Source: Spirosoma telluris
Lineage (GTDB): Bacteria; Bacteroidota; Bacteroidia; Cytophagales; Spirosomataceae
Length of the DNA: 64,000 bases
Assembly (NCBI GenBank): GCA_003259005.1
Contig: QLII01000001.1
Coordinates: 6,253,001-6,317,000 of the forward strand
Direction: 5' to 3'
The notes below the pieces were generated by a model that worked only from the letters and a program-made list of their open reading frames with translations, was not told where the DNA came from and searched no databases. Within the stretch, counting starts at the first letter, position 1, and the number at the start of each line of letters is the position of its first letter. Shown here piece by piece: positions 1 to 9,349 of this stretch. A program made the position numbers and the translations under genes.

Positions 1-1130
1 GTGCTGGTATATGGTCACTACGATGTTCAGCCTGCCGACCCCTATGAACTTTGGGATTCGCCCCCGTTTGAGCCAACCATTCGCAATGAACGTATTTATG
101 CCCGGGGTGCCTGCGACGATAAAGGGCAGTTTTATATGCACATCAAAGCGATTGAAGCGATGGTGGCTACGGATGGTTTGCCCTGTAATGTGAAAGTGAT
201 GATTGAAGGAGAAGAGGAAGTAGGCTCCGACCATCTTGGTACGTTTGTGAAAGAGAATCGCGATATGCTGAAAGCGGATGTGATTCTGATTTCAGATACC
301 AGCATTATTTCGAATGAAACGCCTTCCCTTGAGATGGGACTTCGCGGTTTATCCTATGTTGAAGTACAGATAACAGGTGCCAATCGCGACCTGCATTCAG
401 GCGTTTATGGAGGTGGTGTGGCAAACCCCATTAACGTATTGTGTGAGATGATTGCCTCACTTCACGACGAAGATGGGCGTGTTACCATACCCGGTTTTTA
501 TGATAACGTTGATGAGCTGAGCGATGCCGAACGTGCGGAACTAGCGAAAGCCCCCTTCGACCTCGATGAGTACAAACGTGACCTGGGTATTACTGATGTG
601 ATGGGTGAAACGGGCTACTCGACCAACGAGCGCACATCGATTCGGCCAACCTTAGATGTCAATGGCATTTGGGGTGGGTACACAGGCGAAGGCGCTAAAA
701 CGGTACTTCCCTCGAAAGCATCCGCTAAAATCAGTATGCGGTTAGTGCCCCACCAAACGCCCGATGAAATTACGGAAATGTTTACGGCGCATTTCAAGTC
801 AATCGCTCCGGCAGGCGTAACGGTTACGGTCATGCCCCACCACGGTGGTATGCCTTACGTTACTCCCGTTGATTCGGTTGAATTTGAAGCTGCCAGCAAA
901 GCGTTTGAAGAAGCCTGGGGCAAGAAACCCATTCCAACCAGGGGGGAGGCAGCATCCCAATTACCGCTTTGTTTGAACAGGAACTCGGCATTAAATCCAT
1001 TCTTATGGGTTTCGGTCTGGATAGCGATGCCTTGCACTCACCCAATGAAAGTTATGGCCTTTTTAACTACTATAAAGGCATAGAAACCATTCCCTATTTC
1101 TATAAACACTACGCAGCTCTTAAACAGTAA
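1..1130 (+). CDS. M20 family dipeptidase, 5'-truncated, with apparent frameshift
   Basis: Zinc-dependent M20 peptidase of the dipeptidase/carboxypeptidase type, which cleaves short peptides in the cytoplasm. The window cuts off the N-terminus: the first codons already encode the metal-binding GHYDVQP motif, followed by CDDKGQ (bridging Asp) and EGEEEVGS (catalytic and metal-binding acids). The frame goes out of register at a run of six G (941-946). Adding one G restores a normal C-terminus: GGSIPI, then residues through GFGLDSDALHSPNESYG, ending at the TAA at 1128-1130. The uncorrected frame stops at 1083 with a tail unlike the family. The family is clear; exact substrate preference cannot be read. 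Confidence 0.85.
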
Positions 1131-1183
1131 TTTATTTTAATAAGTCGCGGAAATCTGCTCCGGTTTAAACCCATCTTTTCTCT

Positions 1184-2629
1184 ATGAAAAAAACGTTGTC
1201 GGTTCTTTTGCTAAGTTTTTTTGCGGTAACATGGGCTTCGGCTCAGCAAACACCAACTGCTCCCCCTGCCCGTGTATTAACACCCGCTGAGCAGAAGCAG
1301 AAAGATAAAATTGACCGCGAAATTCAGCGAGAACGGCAAATTCGGGCCGAGTGGTTGCAAAAACAACGTGAGTACGAAGCAAAACAGGCTGAAAAAGAGC
1401 GGCAGCGACAAGCTAAAAAAGCAGCTAAAGAACTGCCACCGGCAGAAGCTCCTAAGGCGAAGCCTACGGTAGTAACGCCGACACCATCTGGTACGATGCC
1501 AACCACTAGCCAGCCTGCTGAGCCAACACCGACGGTTGTAGGGCCTACGGAAAAAGAGCTGAGAGAAAAGCGTAAGAAAGAAGAGCAGGAAGCCAAAGAA
1601 GCGAAAAGGGCACAAGATAAAGCGGATAAGCAAGCTGCCAAAGAAGCTAAAGAGGCAAAAAATAGAGCGGATAGATCCGCCATAACGCCAGAGCCAACTC
1701 CACAGGTTAAGGAAGTGCCGACGGTGCCAGTCGTTCCTGTCGAAACGAAAGTAGAACGACCCAAACGAGAGAAGAGGCCCGTTGTGAAGCGTGCGGATTC
1801 TGTTGCGGTGACGTCTGTTGGTGGCGTTGAACCAATGGTTGTTCGGCCTGGAAAAGAGTTTTTACCCAAAGGCCATTTGTTCGATCCAATCTTGCTGGAC
1901 CCCTTGGAAGCCCAGACTTATGGAAGCGTATTGCCCGGCTACTGGACGGAAGGTCAGAAATATAAGGGGAGTATTGTGCCATTTGCCTTTGGTTTTGCCA
2001 AGCCTTTCTACCGCCGTACTACCGAGCCGGGCCGAGCTGAAGAGTGGGTACTGGATTTGGCCTCATTTACCCAGTTTGAAGCCTACCATGACGATGTGTT
2101 GAACAAAGCTCGTCGGCAAATCGTCAATACTGATTACAAAATCAGCATCATTTATAACATCCGGCGGGGTGAGAATAACTACCGTATCCGGGTGTACCAT
2201 ATATCGTCGCATTTGGGCGATGATTATATCTACCGAAATAAACTAACGGCCCCCTCGCCCAATTCCGTTAATTATGAGCAGCTAGACTTTACCTACAGCC
2301 GTACCGTAAATAATTGGCGGTTATATGGTGGGGCCGGGATTGTGCTTCGAAAAACAGAGGAGCGAAAACTGCTCAGTGCGCAGCTGGGTGCCTTCTATAA
2401 AAAGCCGTCTACTAAGGCCGCTCGACTGGTAGGTGGGGCGGATATTAAATTCTGGCAGCAAACCGACTTCCGACCTGGTATTCACGGCGGGGTTGGCATT
2501 GAGTTGGGACGAACACAAAATAATCTAACGTTCCTACTGGAAGGCTATTCGGGATTTCGACCCTATAGTCAGTATGAACAGCAGCAAACCTCGTGGATAG
2601 GCATTGGTCTATATCTGAACCCGTTTTGA
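1184..2629 (+). CDS. Exported Lys/Ala/Glu/Pro-rich protein, function unknown
   Basis: Protein of 481 residues that I cannot assign to a family. A signal peptide (positive start, hydrophobic core, ends near ASAQ) covers about residues 1-21. Residues 25-165 are low-complexity and highly charged (Lys, Glu, Ala, Arg runs with Pro/Thr spacers), probably an extended or coiled-coil spacer in the periplasm. The C-terminal half (from about residue 215) is ordinary globular sequence rich in aromatic, alternating strands ending in a terminal Phe. That would suit an outer-membrane or periplasmic beta domain, but this is inference. It starts 54 bases after the M20 gene on the same strand. Confidence 0.6.
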   Translation: MKKTLSVLLLSFFAVTWASAQQTPTAPPARVLTPAEQKQKDKIDREIQRERQIRAEWLQKQREYEAKQAEKERQRQAKKAAKELPPAEAPKAKPTVVTPTPSGTMPTTSQPAEPTPTVVGPTEKELREKRKKEEQEAKEAKRAQDKADKQAAKEAKEAKNRADRSAITPEPTPQVKEVPTVPVVPVETKVERPKREKRPVVKRADSVAVTSVGGVEPMVVRPGKEFLPKGHLFDPILLDPLEAQTYGSVLPGYWTEGQKYKGSIVPFAFGFAKPFYRRTTEPGRAEEWVLDLASFTQFEAYHDDVLNKARRQIVNTDYKISIIYNIRRGENNYRIRVYHISSHLGDDYIYRNKLTAPSPNSVNYEQLDFTYSRTVNNWRLYGGAGIVLRKTEERKLLSAQLGAFYKKPSTKAARLVGGADIKFWQQTDFRPGIHGGVGIELGRTQNNLTFLLEGYSGFRPYSQYEQQQTSWIGIGLYLNPF

Positions 2630-2696
2630 TATATGCTGTAGGCTATATTCATAGCCCTATATCATATATCCTACATAGTATAGCATACATCATAAC

Positions 2697-4037
2697 ATGG
2701 CATTATCTGCATTAACGGCTATCTCCCCCGTTGACGGTCGTTACCGGTCTCAAGTGGAGACGCTGGCTCCCTATTTCTCCGAACTAGGTTTAATTCACTA
2801 CCGGGTTCGTATCGAAATAGAATATTTTATTGCCCTTTGCGAGTGGCCAATCCCACAACTGGCGGGCGTTGATCCAACGCAATTTTCGGTGCTGCGGACG
2901 CTTTATGAAACCTTCTCTGAAGCCGACGCTTTACGAATTAAGGAAATAGAGAAGACGACAAACCACGATGTTAAGGCTGTTGAATATTTTGTTAAAGAAA
3001 AACTGAAAGATTCGCCGGTTGAGCCATTTCTGGAGTTCGTTCACTTTGGCCTAACCTCGCAGGATATCAATAACACAGCAATCCCGCTGCTATTAAGTGA
3101 TGCCCTTGACACTGAAATCGTACCGCTCTATCGGCAGATATTCATGCGGTTGCAGGAATTGGCTATACAGTGGGAAGACGTTCCTATGCTGGCCCGTACG
3201 CACGGACAGCCCGCTTCGCCGACACGCTTAGGAAAAGAGCTTTCCGTTTTTGTAGAGCGGATTGAGAAGCAGTTACAAATTCTAGCCGCTATTCCGACGG
3301 CAGCTAAGTTTGGAGGTGCAACGGGTAATTTCAACGCCCATGTCGTTGCCTACCCAAACGAAGACTGGAAGAAATTCGGTGATAAATTTGTCGAAGGTCT
3401 CGGTATGGTTCGCAGTCAGTTTACGACCCAGATTGAGCATTACGACATGCTGGCGGCCACACTGGATGCGTTCAAACGCCTGAACACAATTCTAATCGAC
3501 CTTGATCGTGATGTTTGGGCCTACGTGTCCATGAATTACTTCAAGCAACGACTAAAAGAAGGCGAAGTGGGTTCGTCGGCAATGCCGCATAAAGTCAATC
3601 CAATTGATTTTGAGAATTCAGAGGGAAACCTGGGCATAGCCAATGCGATATTCGAGCATTTATCGGCTAAACTACCCATTTCCCGTCTTCAGCGCGACCT
3701 GACCGACTCAACTGTGTTGCGGAGTATTGGCGTTCCTTTTGCCCACTCAGTTCTTGCTCTCAAATCTCTCCTGAAAGGATTGAATAAGCTTGAACTGAAT
3801 CAGGCTGCTTTAAATGCCGATCTCGAAGATAACTGGGCTGTTGTTGCCGAAGGAATTCAAACGATTCTCCGTCGCGAAGGTTATCCACAACCCTACGAAG
3901 CGCTAAAAGCTCTAACGCGTACGAACCAGAAAATTACAGAGCAAGGTATCCGTGAGTTTATTGATGGTTTAGCTGTATCTGAGGCTGTGAAAGGAGAGTT
4001 GCGGGCTATTACACCGTTTACCTATACCGGCATATAA
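2697..4037 (+). CDS. purB: Adenylosuccinate lyase
   Basis: Cytoplasmic enzyme acting twice in purine synthesis: it releases fumarate from SAICAR and from adenylosuccinate. The 446-residue length and the opening (LTAISPVDGRY) are typical of PurB. The fumarase/aspartase superfamily signature SSAMPHKVNPIDFEN lies at about residues 297-311 and supplies the mobile catalytic loop. The TSQDINNTA block (about 124-132) and RTHGQPASPT (about 164-173) are the other two conserved regions. The ATG at 2697 gives the expected N-terminus. It ends just before a strong hairpin (4073-4119). purD and a long purF are elsewhere in the window, so the pathway is dispersed. Confidence 0.97.
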   Translation: MALSALTAISPVDGRYRSQVETLAPYFSELGLIHYRVRIEIEYFIALCEWPIPQLAGVDPTQFSVLRTLYETFSEADALRIKEIEKTTNHDVKAVEYFVKEKLKDSPVEPFLEFVHFGLTSQDINNTAIPLLLSDALDTEIVPLYRQIFMRLQELAIQWEDVPMLARTHGQPASPTRLGKELSVFVERIEKQLQILAAIPTAAKFGGATGNFNAHVVAYPNEDWKKFGDKFVEGLGMVRSQFTTQIEHYDMLAATLDAFKRLNTILIDLDRDVWAYVSMNYFKQRLKEGEVGSSAMPHKVNPIDFENSEGNLGIANAIFEHLSAKLPISRLQRDLTDSTVLRSIGVPFAHSVLALKSLLKGLNKLELNQAALNADLEDNWAVVAEGIQTILRREGYPQPYEALKALTRTNQKITEQGIREFIDGLAVSEAVKGELRAITPFTYTGI

Positions 4038-4072
4038 TAGTCGGAAGCCTGCTAGTTACTGAAATAGAGCCT

Positions 4073-4119
4073 TACGCAACGAGCCGTGCCACTTAACTAG
4101 TGGCACGGCTCGTTGCGTA
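4073..4119. terminator. Perfect 21-bp inverted repeat downstream of purB
   Basis: Arms at 4073-4093 and 4099-4119 are exact reverse complements around a 5-base loop. The stem is GC-rich in its centre. No long U-tract follows, but the position about 35 bases after the purB stop suits a transcript-end hairpin. About 140 bases of unassigned sequence separate it from the next gene. Confidence 0.7.
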
Positions 4120-4260
4120 TACAAATGGACTAACAAGCACTCTGCTCATGACCAAAAATAGGCTAGTTAACGCCATCTATAAAGCTATACCAGCCTGCTA
4201 TCAATACGTAATATTCTGGTTTAAAGGCATAGTTAGGTTTGCGTACGTCAATTAGGTGCC

Positions 4261-4728
4261 ATGCTAACTTTTGCTACTCTTCTGGTTATCCCTTTCCAAC
4301 TACAACTTGTAGGGCTGGGTGTTTTTATATTTCTGGTGTGGTATTTCATTTTGCGAAAATACCGCAGCCTGGGTATAAGAATGTTCTTCCTGTTTAGTAC
4401 GGTGGCTGCGTTAGCTATTAGCCAGCGCATTGCGGTATTGTACAATCCAATTAAAGAACAGATGTATCATACAATGAGCTTTAATCGCTATAAAACTCAG
4501 CAATGGCTATTGTATGCGTTACCCATTTTCTTCTTCATAATAGGGCTAATTTTAGGAATCACTTGCCGGAAGTATGAGGTTGGTATTCATGAGGATACCG
4601 GCGACGAGTATCTGGAAAGAGATGGGGAAATCATTTTGGATGAGAAACTAAGTTCTACGGCACGTATGCTAAAGCGTATGAATATCGTCTCGAAATTAGT
4701 ACAGGCTTTTAGGGGAATTTCCTATTAA
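4261..4728 (+). CDS. Small membrane protein, unknown
   Basis: 155 residues with no family I recognise. There are about three hydrophobic segments: residues 1-28, about 38-55, and about 80-100. A polar C-terminal tail of about 50 residues is acidic then basic and probably cytoplasmic. It is the first of four consecutive same-strand genes for unrecognised membrane proteins (4261-7185). The gene is AT-rich relative to the housekeeping genes on either side, suggesting an accessory block. Confidence 0.6.
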   Translation: MLTFATLLVIPFQLQLVGLGVFIFLVWYFILRKYRSLGIRMFFLFSTVAALAISQRIAVLYNPIKEQMYHTMSFNRYKTQQWLLYALPIFFFIIGLILGITCRKYEVGIHEDTGDEYLERDGEIILDEKLSSTARMLKRMNIVSKLVQAFRGISY

Positions 4729-4781
4729 CTAGTTAGGGAGAAAAGAGCGGAGATTTGATAATTTATTATCAGCTAAAATTC

Positions 4782-5210
4782 ATGATGAAACCTGTCATAG
4801 TTATTCTTATCATTTTAGGTGGACCGAGTTTTTTTGTTCTCTTGTGGAGTGGAATTATTTATATGATAAGCTACGCTTCTGGTTGGCAAAAATTAGCAGA
4901 AAGTTATTCAACAACCTACATGCCAACTCAAACAAGAAGCTGTAGTTGTCTTTTTAGAAAATCCATCAGCTATAATGGTGTTGTACAATATGAATCAACT
5001 CAAAAAGGCCTTTATTTAAAAACAATAAAATTATTTTCTATTGGCCATAAACCGCTTCTTATTCCATGGGAGGCTATAGCAAACTATGAGTCGGGTAATT
5101 TATTTGCGTCCTACAAGAGCAGGCTTGTATTTTATAAGTTTCAAATTAAAGTAAAAGGCATCTCAATTTATATTAATAAGGATATCCGGAAAATACAAAC
5201 GCACGAGTAA
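4782..5210 (+). CDS. Small membrane-anchored protein, unknown
   Basis: 142 residues from the ATG at 4782; a TTG at 4755 would add nine residues, but the ATG puts the hydrophobic segment at the very N-terminus and seems better. One or two membrane segments cover about residues 5-30. The rest is a basic, Lys/Tyr/Ser-rich domain with alternating strands, resembling a small PH-like fold in pattern only. A Cys-x-Cys pair sits at about residue 54. No homology is recognised. Codon usage is strongly AT-rich, like its neighbours. Confidence 0.55.
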   Translation: MMKPVIVILIILGGPSFFVLLWSGIIYMISYASGWQKLAESYSTTYMPTQTRSCSCLFRKSISYNGVVQYESTQKGLYLKTIKLFSIGHKPLLIPWEAIANYESGNLFASYKSRLVFYKFQIKVKGISIYINKDIRKIQTHE

Positions 5211-5214
5211 TTAA

Positions 5215-5894
5215 ATGAACAGACACACGATATTGATCTATTTTTGCCTTGCCTTTTGATCGTTGGTTTTTACTACATGACGTTCAGAAATAGCCCGAAA
5301 TATGCCAATATATGGCTTCTTATAGTGGTTATTTGTATTGGTATCAGTTACATTCAACCTCGGGAGGATTTTTCCTTAGTTGCTGTTGGACTAGGCATTG
5401 TGGGTTTGTTTGTTGTAGCAATACAATCGCGAAATGTCAGAGAAGATGCTATTCAGAAATGGTTCTCTGCAAATGGCTTCAAACGGGTGACATTCTCCGC
5501 TGTAGAGCCTTTATTTAATACCCCTGCTATTGGCACGATCAATTATTACCCTTACATAGGTGAAGTTATCAATCATCGGGAAAAAATTCCCTTCGTTATG
5601 GTAATCCGCTATGCTTCATCGAATAGTAATAATACGGTCAGTATTATATTGGATTGCTCCTATTATTTTAACGGAAAGGTAGGAACTGACGTATTGGAAC
5701 AAAAATTCAAAACCGCAAGAGAAAATACACCCCATACTGATTTGTGGAAAAGTCATATGCGCTTTTTTGATTTAAAAGATTGTGAAATTTTAAAACCTGC
5801 CATGGGCGGTATCGTTGTAAGCTGGCGCGTACCTGATACGGTAGAGGGTTATAGTGACCGATACGAATGGATAAAGGATGCCCTTCAACACTAA
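5215..5894 (+). CDS. Membrane protein, unknown, with possible frameshift near the start
   Basis: The downstream frame encodes two N-terminal hydrophobic segments and a soluble C-terminal domain with no family I recognise. The best start in that frame is uncertain: TTG at 5244 or ATG at 5277. An ATG at 5215 opens a frame that stops at 5257-5259. Adding one T to the T-run at 5253-5256 joins this to the long frame and gives a continuous first membrane helix, for 226 residues in all. This is one of 21 similar single-base gaps in the window, but the weakest, because no homologue guides it. The 3' end overlaps codons upstream of the next gene's chosen start. Confidence 0.5.
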
Positions 5895-5904
5895 ATTTAC
5901 GACT

Positions 5905-7185
5905 ATGAATAGTTCATCAAGCCCTTTGCAAAATAGCATAAGCTTCTTGTTTTTTCTTGTTCTCTATATACCATTCAATATATTTTTTATGGTTGTAGCC
6001 GCTGTTGTATTTAGCCTGACGAATAGACTGCTACATCTTCATTTTCCGATCTGGGTATTGGCCATAGCTGCTGCTATACTGGTATTTGTTATTATGTCTA
6101 CTTTTCTAAGTAATAGTTCTAATGATCCGACCCTATACTATATAATGACAGTAGTTATTAATGTGATAGTAGTTCTCTTAATGATTACGTTAACAGGTAT
6201 TAGCAACTTTATTTTTAGTGCCCATTTTTCAACGCCTTTTGCTTTTGGAAAACCTCAATTGATTACAACAATTATTTATGCAATTATTACGGTTTTTTTT
6301 GCTGTGCAGCCCTTGATCAGTGACGCCAAGGGGTATATCGGTGATATTCAAAGTGAAAAAAAACTGCGAACTATTAAAGAAATAATAGACACTGGCAATA
6401 TAGATGATTTTATAGAGGTTAGTGATAGTAATTTTGAGCTTTGGAAGGTAAGATTGATAAACGAGCAACGCTCACTTTTAGAATACGTAGTTGCGCAAGA
6501 TAAAGTAGCGATGGCACATGTGTTACTCAATGGCCATAAAGATCTTTTTAAATACACATTTTCTTGGGATATAAAGAGCCAGTCCATGGTAGAAATGCTT
6601 ATCGAAGATGGAATGAGTCCAGATCAGGCAATTCAGGCGCTAACCGCTTACAATAAAACTGAATTAGTGAAAATTGTTGTTGAGAAATACCACCCGAAAT
6701 TCAGTAGCTCGGTGAGCTACATTACTAAAAATGTTATGCACTATAAGAATGATGAGCTATTAAATTATCTTGTAGAAAAAGGTCTTGGTAAGGACTTAAT
6801 ACAAAGTAATGAAACGCTTTACGGGCTTGGTGAAAAGAATGATACAACTGCCGTCTATCAATTAATGAAAAAAGGCTTTGCTGTAGACCCTACAGATAAC
6901 AGGCTAATCTATTGGGCCATCTATAATAATAATTTGCCTTTTCTGAAAGTCCTATTTACTTATCCCTTTAATGTAAATGCATCATCTGATGAATACACAA
7001 ATCTGGAAAATGCAATTGTTGGAGGTCATAAAGAAATCGTTGATTTTTTATTAACGCTAAAGCCAGATATTGAAACTTTACATACCACAAAACTAAATGG
7101 CGAAACTAATGCATTGCTCCTTGCTGAACGCTATAAGCAAACTGAAATGCTGGAAAAACTTAAGCGGTATATTGGACAAAACTAA
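5905..7185 (+). CDS. Membrane protein with C-terminal ankyrin-like repeats
   Basis: The ATG at 5905 gives 426 residues; an upstream in-frame ATG at 5878 overlaps the previous gene by 17 bases. The N-terminal 140 residues hold about four hydrophobic membrane segments. The remainder is soluble and repeats helix pairs of ankyrin type, for example blocks reading SLLEYVVAQDKVAMAHVLL, ELVKIVVEKYHPKF and NAIVGGHKEIVDFLLTLKPD. Ankyrin repeats bind proteins, so it may tether a partner to the inner membrane. The repeats are degenerate and I cannot name the partner. It ends just before a strong bidirectional hairpin. Confidence 0.6.
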   Translation: MNSSSSPLQNSISFLFFLVLYIPFNIFFMVVAAVVFSLTNRLLHLHFPIWVLAIAAAILVFVIMSTFLSNSSNDPTLYYIMTVVINVIVVLLMITLTGISNFIFSAHFSTPFAFGKPQLITTIIYAIITVFFAVQPLISDAKGYIGDIQSEKKLRTIKEIIDTGNIDDFIEVSDSNFELWKVRLINEQRSLLEYVVAQDKVAMAHVLLNGHKDLFKYTFSWDIKSQSMVEMLIEDGMSPDQAIQALTAYNKTELVKIVVEKYHPKFSSSVSYITKNVMHYKNDELLNYLVEKGLGKDLIQSNETLYGLGEKNDTTAVYQLMKKGFAVDPTDNRLIYWAIYNNNLPFLKVLFTYPFNVNASSDEYTNLENAIVGGHKEIVDFLLTLKPDIETLHTTKLNGETNALLLAERYKQTEMLEKLKRYIGQN

Positions 7186-7209
7186 GCTTATCATGAAAGT
7201 TTATTAACC

Positions 7210-7266
7210 ACAGAGGCCCGGAGAATACAGAGTTATTACGAATCTCTGTATTCTCCGGGCCTCTGT
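7210..7266. terminator. Perfect 23-bp inverted repeat between convergent genes
   Basis: Arms at 7210-7232 and 7244-7266 are exact reverse complements around an 11-base loop. It lies 25 bases after the ankyrin gene stop and 32 bases before the proC stop, where two transcripts converge. It is a likely bidirectional terminator. Confidence 0.8.
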
Positions 7267-7297
7267 AGTTATTTAATGGAAGCCAGGGCCCAACCAA

Positions 7298-8101
7298 TTA
7301 GCCTTTCGACAATTCCGTAGCCCTAACCTGAGCGGCTTTAATACCTGCTACCAGTGTATCTGACAATCCACCGTTTTCAAATTCGTGTAGAGCGGCTTCG
7401 GTAGTACCGCCTTTGGAGGCCACCGCTTTGATGAGTTCATCTAACGATTTGTCAGCATTGTTAATGAGGTGATACGCCCCTAGCATTGTTTGCTTGACCA
7501 GCAGAGCCGAAACGGAATCGTCGAAGCCCATCTGCTTCCCCGCTTCAATCATCGCTTTGACAACGTAGTAGAAATAAGCAGGCCCGCTGCCGCTAAGGGC
7601 TGTTACGGCATCAAGCATCGCTTCATCCTCCAGAAAGATCGACCTTCCGGTAGCATTGATTAGATTCTCAATCCGGCGTAGGTTAGTCATATCTACTTCT
7701 TTGGCAGCCGTGAATCCGGTAATACCCATACCCAGCATTGCAGGCGTGTTAGGCATGGCTCTAACGACTAGGGGATGACCTAGTTTTTTCTGAATTTGCG
7801 CGATTGGAATACCCGCCATAATCGACAAAATCACCTGATTGGGTTGTACAATGTCACGCAAAGCTTCGTGAACGCTGTTAAAATCCTGCGGTTTTACTGA
7901 CAGGATGATTAAGTCGGTTTCGCCAACGTGCGGACCAATTGTGTCGACTACAACGCCCGCTTTTTCAGCTTTTAAGGCTTCGGAGCGGTCGGTACTTTTT
8001 TCGATTAAGAGTAAGTCGTCTTTTTTTACGAGGTCATACTGCAAAAATGATTTGGCAAAGGCCATACCCATGTTGCCGCAGCCTACAATAGCAATTTTCA
8101 T
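7298..8101 (-). CDS. proC: Pyrroline-5-carboxylate reductase
   Basis: Last step of proline synthesis: NAD(P)H-dependent reduction of 1-pyrroline-5-carboxylate. The 267-residue protein opens with a Rossmann motif (IVGCGNMGMAFAKS). It carries the conserved VRAMPNTPAMLGMG loop (about residues 113-126) and the C-terminal signature starting ALSGSGPAYFYYVVKAMIEAG (about 168-188) followed by a TMLGAYHLI helix. The start is a normal ATG. It is the third gene on the minus strand after gatB and the TlpA-like gene, separated from the latter by a purine-rich inverted repeat. Confidence 0.96.
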   Translation of the reverse strand: MKIAIVGCGNMGMAFAKSFLQYDLVKKDDLLLIEKSTDRSEALKAEKAGVVVDTIGPHVGETDLIILSVKPQDFNSVHEALRDIVQPNQVILSIMAGIPIAQIQKKLGHPLVVRAMPNTPAMLGMGITGFTAAKEVDMTNLRRIENLINATGRSIFLEDEAMLDAVTALSGSGPAYFYYVVKAMIEAGKQMGFDDSVSALLVKQTMLGAYHLINNADKSLDELIKAVASKGGTTEAALHEFENGGLSDTLVAGIKAAQVRATELSKG

Positions 8102-8104
8102 AAA

Positions 8105-8213
8105 AGGGAGGAAAGGGAATAAAGAGAGAAGAGGGAGGAAGGAAGAAAGGGAATAAGAATGATAAAGTCCTTTTCTCCCTTTATTCCTTCCTCCCTCTCT
8201 TCCTTCTTTTACT
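8105..8213. repeat. Purine/pyrimidine low-complexity imperfect inverted repeat
   Basis: The left half is almost pure A/G and the right half almost pure T/C. Reverse-complementing the right half gives words such as GAGGGAGGAAGGA that also occur in the left half, so the RNA could fold into a long imperfect hairpin. It sits between the TlpA-like gene and proC, both on the minus strand. A perfect version of the same style of element occurs at 26985-27070. Confidence 0.6.
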
Positions 8214-8215
8214 TT

Positions 8216-9349
8216 CTATTTGACTTGTAAAATTTCTTCCAGTTTTTGCTCTAAAGCCGGACCCCGCAAATTCTTTGCGATGATTTTACCCTCCTTATCG
8301 AGTAGGAACGTAGCTGGAATAGCCTGAACTCCGTATTGCTGAGCTGCCGCCGATTGCCAGAACTTCAGGTCTGATACGTGGGTCCAGGTAAGGTTATCGT
8401 TGCGAATGGCTTTGGTCCAGTTCGCTTTAGCCTGATCGAGCGAAACGCTGTAGATAGCGAACCCCTTGTCTTTGAACTTATTATACATTCTGACAACGTT
8501 CGGGTTTTCGGCCCGGCAGGGACCGCACCACGAAGCCCAAAAGTCAATCAATACATATTTTCCACGTAACGATGAGAGCGCAACAGGCGTGCCCGTCGTG
8601 TCATTCAGCGCAATTTCCGGGGCAGGTGCGCCAACCGATACACCTTTAATTCGGGCTACCCGGCCAATCAGCGATTTGGCATGTGGACTATTCGGATTCT
8701 CTTTTTCGAAGCGTTGTGCTAATTCATCGTAGGTGGCAAAATCAGTATCGATGTTAATGAAATTCAGGGCGAACAACGAAACCAGCGATGTTCCCATCTC
8801 GGGTAACATGGCCTTGACTTTGTTCACTACTTCCTGTTCGGCAGTCTGGTAATCCTGCTCGATCTGGGCAATTTTCTTATTGTCTTTTTTCTCCGTGGCA
8901 GCCGCTACCTGTTTGTTCCAGTTAGCAACTTTGGCTTCCATATCCGTACGTAGCGTCAATAGCTTGCCATAGTACTCCATGTTTTTAGAACCAGTTACTG
9001 TTTCTTTGCCCATCTGGCCAGTCTTGGCATCCATCCGGTAGCCATCAGCCACTACGTTCAGTGTTTCGCCCCCTTCAACCAGCAGCGCCATTTTCTGGCC
9101 ACCACCCACGTTGAGTACGAATACTTCACCACCGTCGGCTACTTTTCCATTGAGTGTGAAGGTATTACCTACTGCTACTTTGGTTGAATCAATTTTGCGG
9201 GTTGGCTGCGAGTTGGTTTCCAGATAGACATAACTGCCTGGCGTTGCTTTGTTGATTTTTCCCGTAACCGTGAACGGTTTCGTGGTTTGGGCATTGGCTA
9301 TAAGGCTGAGCGCCATGAAACCAGCGATGCTGAATACTGCGTTTTTCAT
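8216..9349 (-). CDS. TlpA-family thioredoxin-like protein with N-terminal DUF4369-like domain
   Basis: 377 residues with a signal peptide (about 1-20, ending IANAQ). Residues about 22-110 resemble the beta-rich DUF4369 domain common in Bacteroidota, then a helical linker, then an AhpC/TSA-TlpA thioredoxin fold. The redox motif WASWCGPCRAENPNVV is intact, so it should act as a periplasmic thiol-disulfide oxidoreductase. The start ATG overlaps the gatB stop by four bases, implying co-transcription with gatB. A related protein lacking these cysteines is at 58842-60505. Confidence 0.9.
   Translation of the reverse strand: MKNAVFSIAGFMALSLIANAQTTKPFTVTGKINKATPGSYVYLETNSQPTRKIDSTKVAVGNTFTLNGKVADGGEVFVLNVGGGQKMALLVEGGETLNVVADGYRMDAKTGQMGKETVTGSKNMEYYGKLLTLRTDMEAKVANWNKQVAAATEKKDNKKIAQIEQDYQTAEQEVVNKVKAMLPEMGTSLVSLFALNFINIDTDFATYDELAQRFEKENPNSPHAKSLIGRVARIKGVSVGAPAPEIALNDTTGTPVALSSLRGKYVLIDFWASWCGPCRAENPNVVRMYNKFKDKGFAIYSVSLDQAKANWTKAIRNDNLTWTHVSDLKFWQSAAAQQYGVQAIPATFLLDKEGKIIAKNLRGPALEQKLEEILQVK

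Noticed and set aside
1324..1869. Long open frame on the minus strand inside the Lys/Ala-rich gene
   Set aside because: The Lys/Ala/Glu codon bias of the plus-strand gene creates Ser/Leu-rich open frames in reverse; no start context, no sensible domain.
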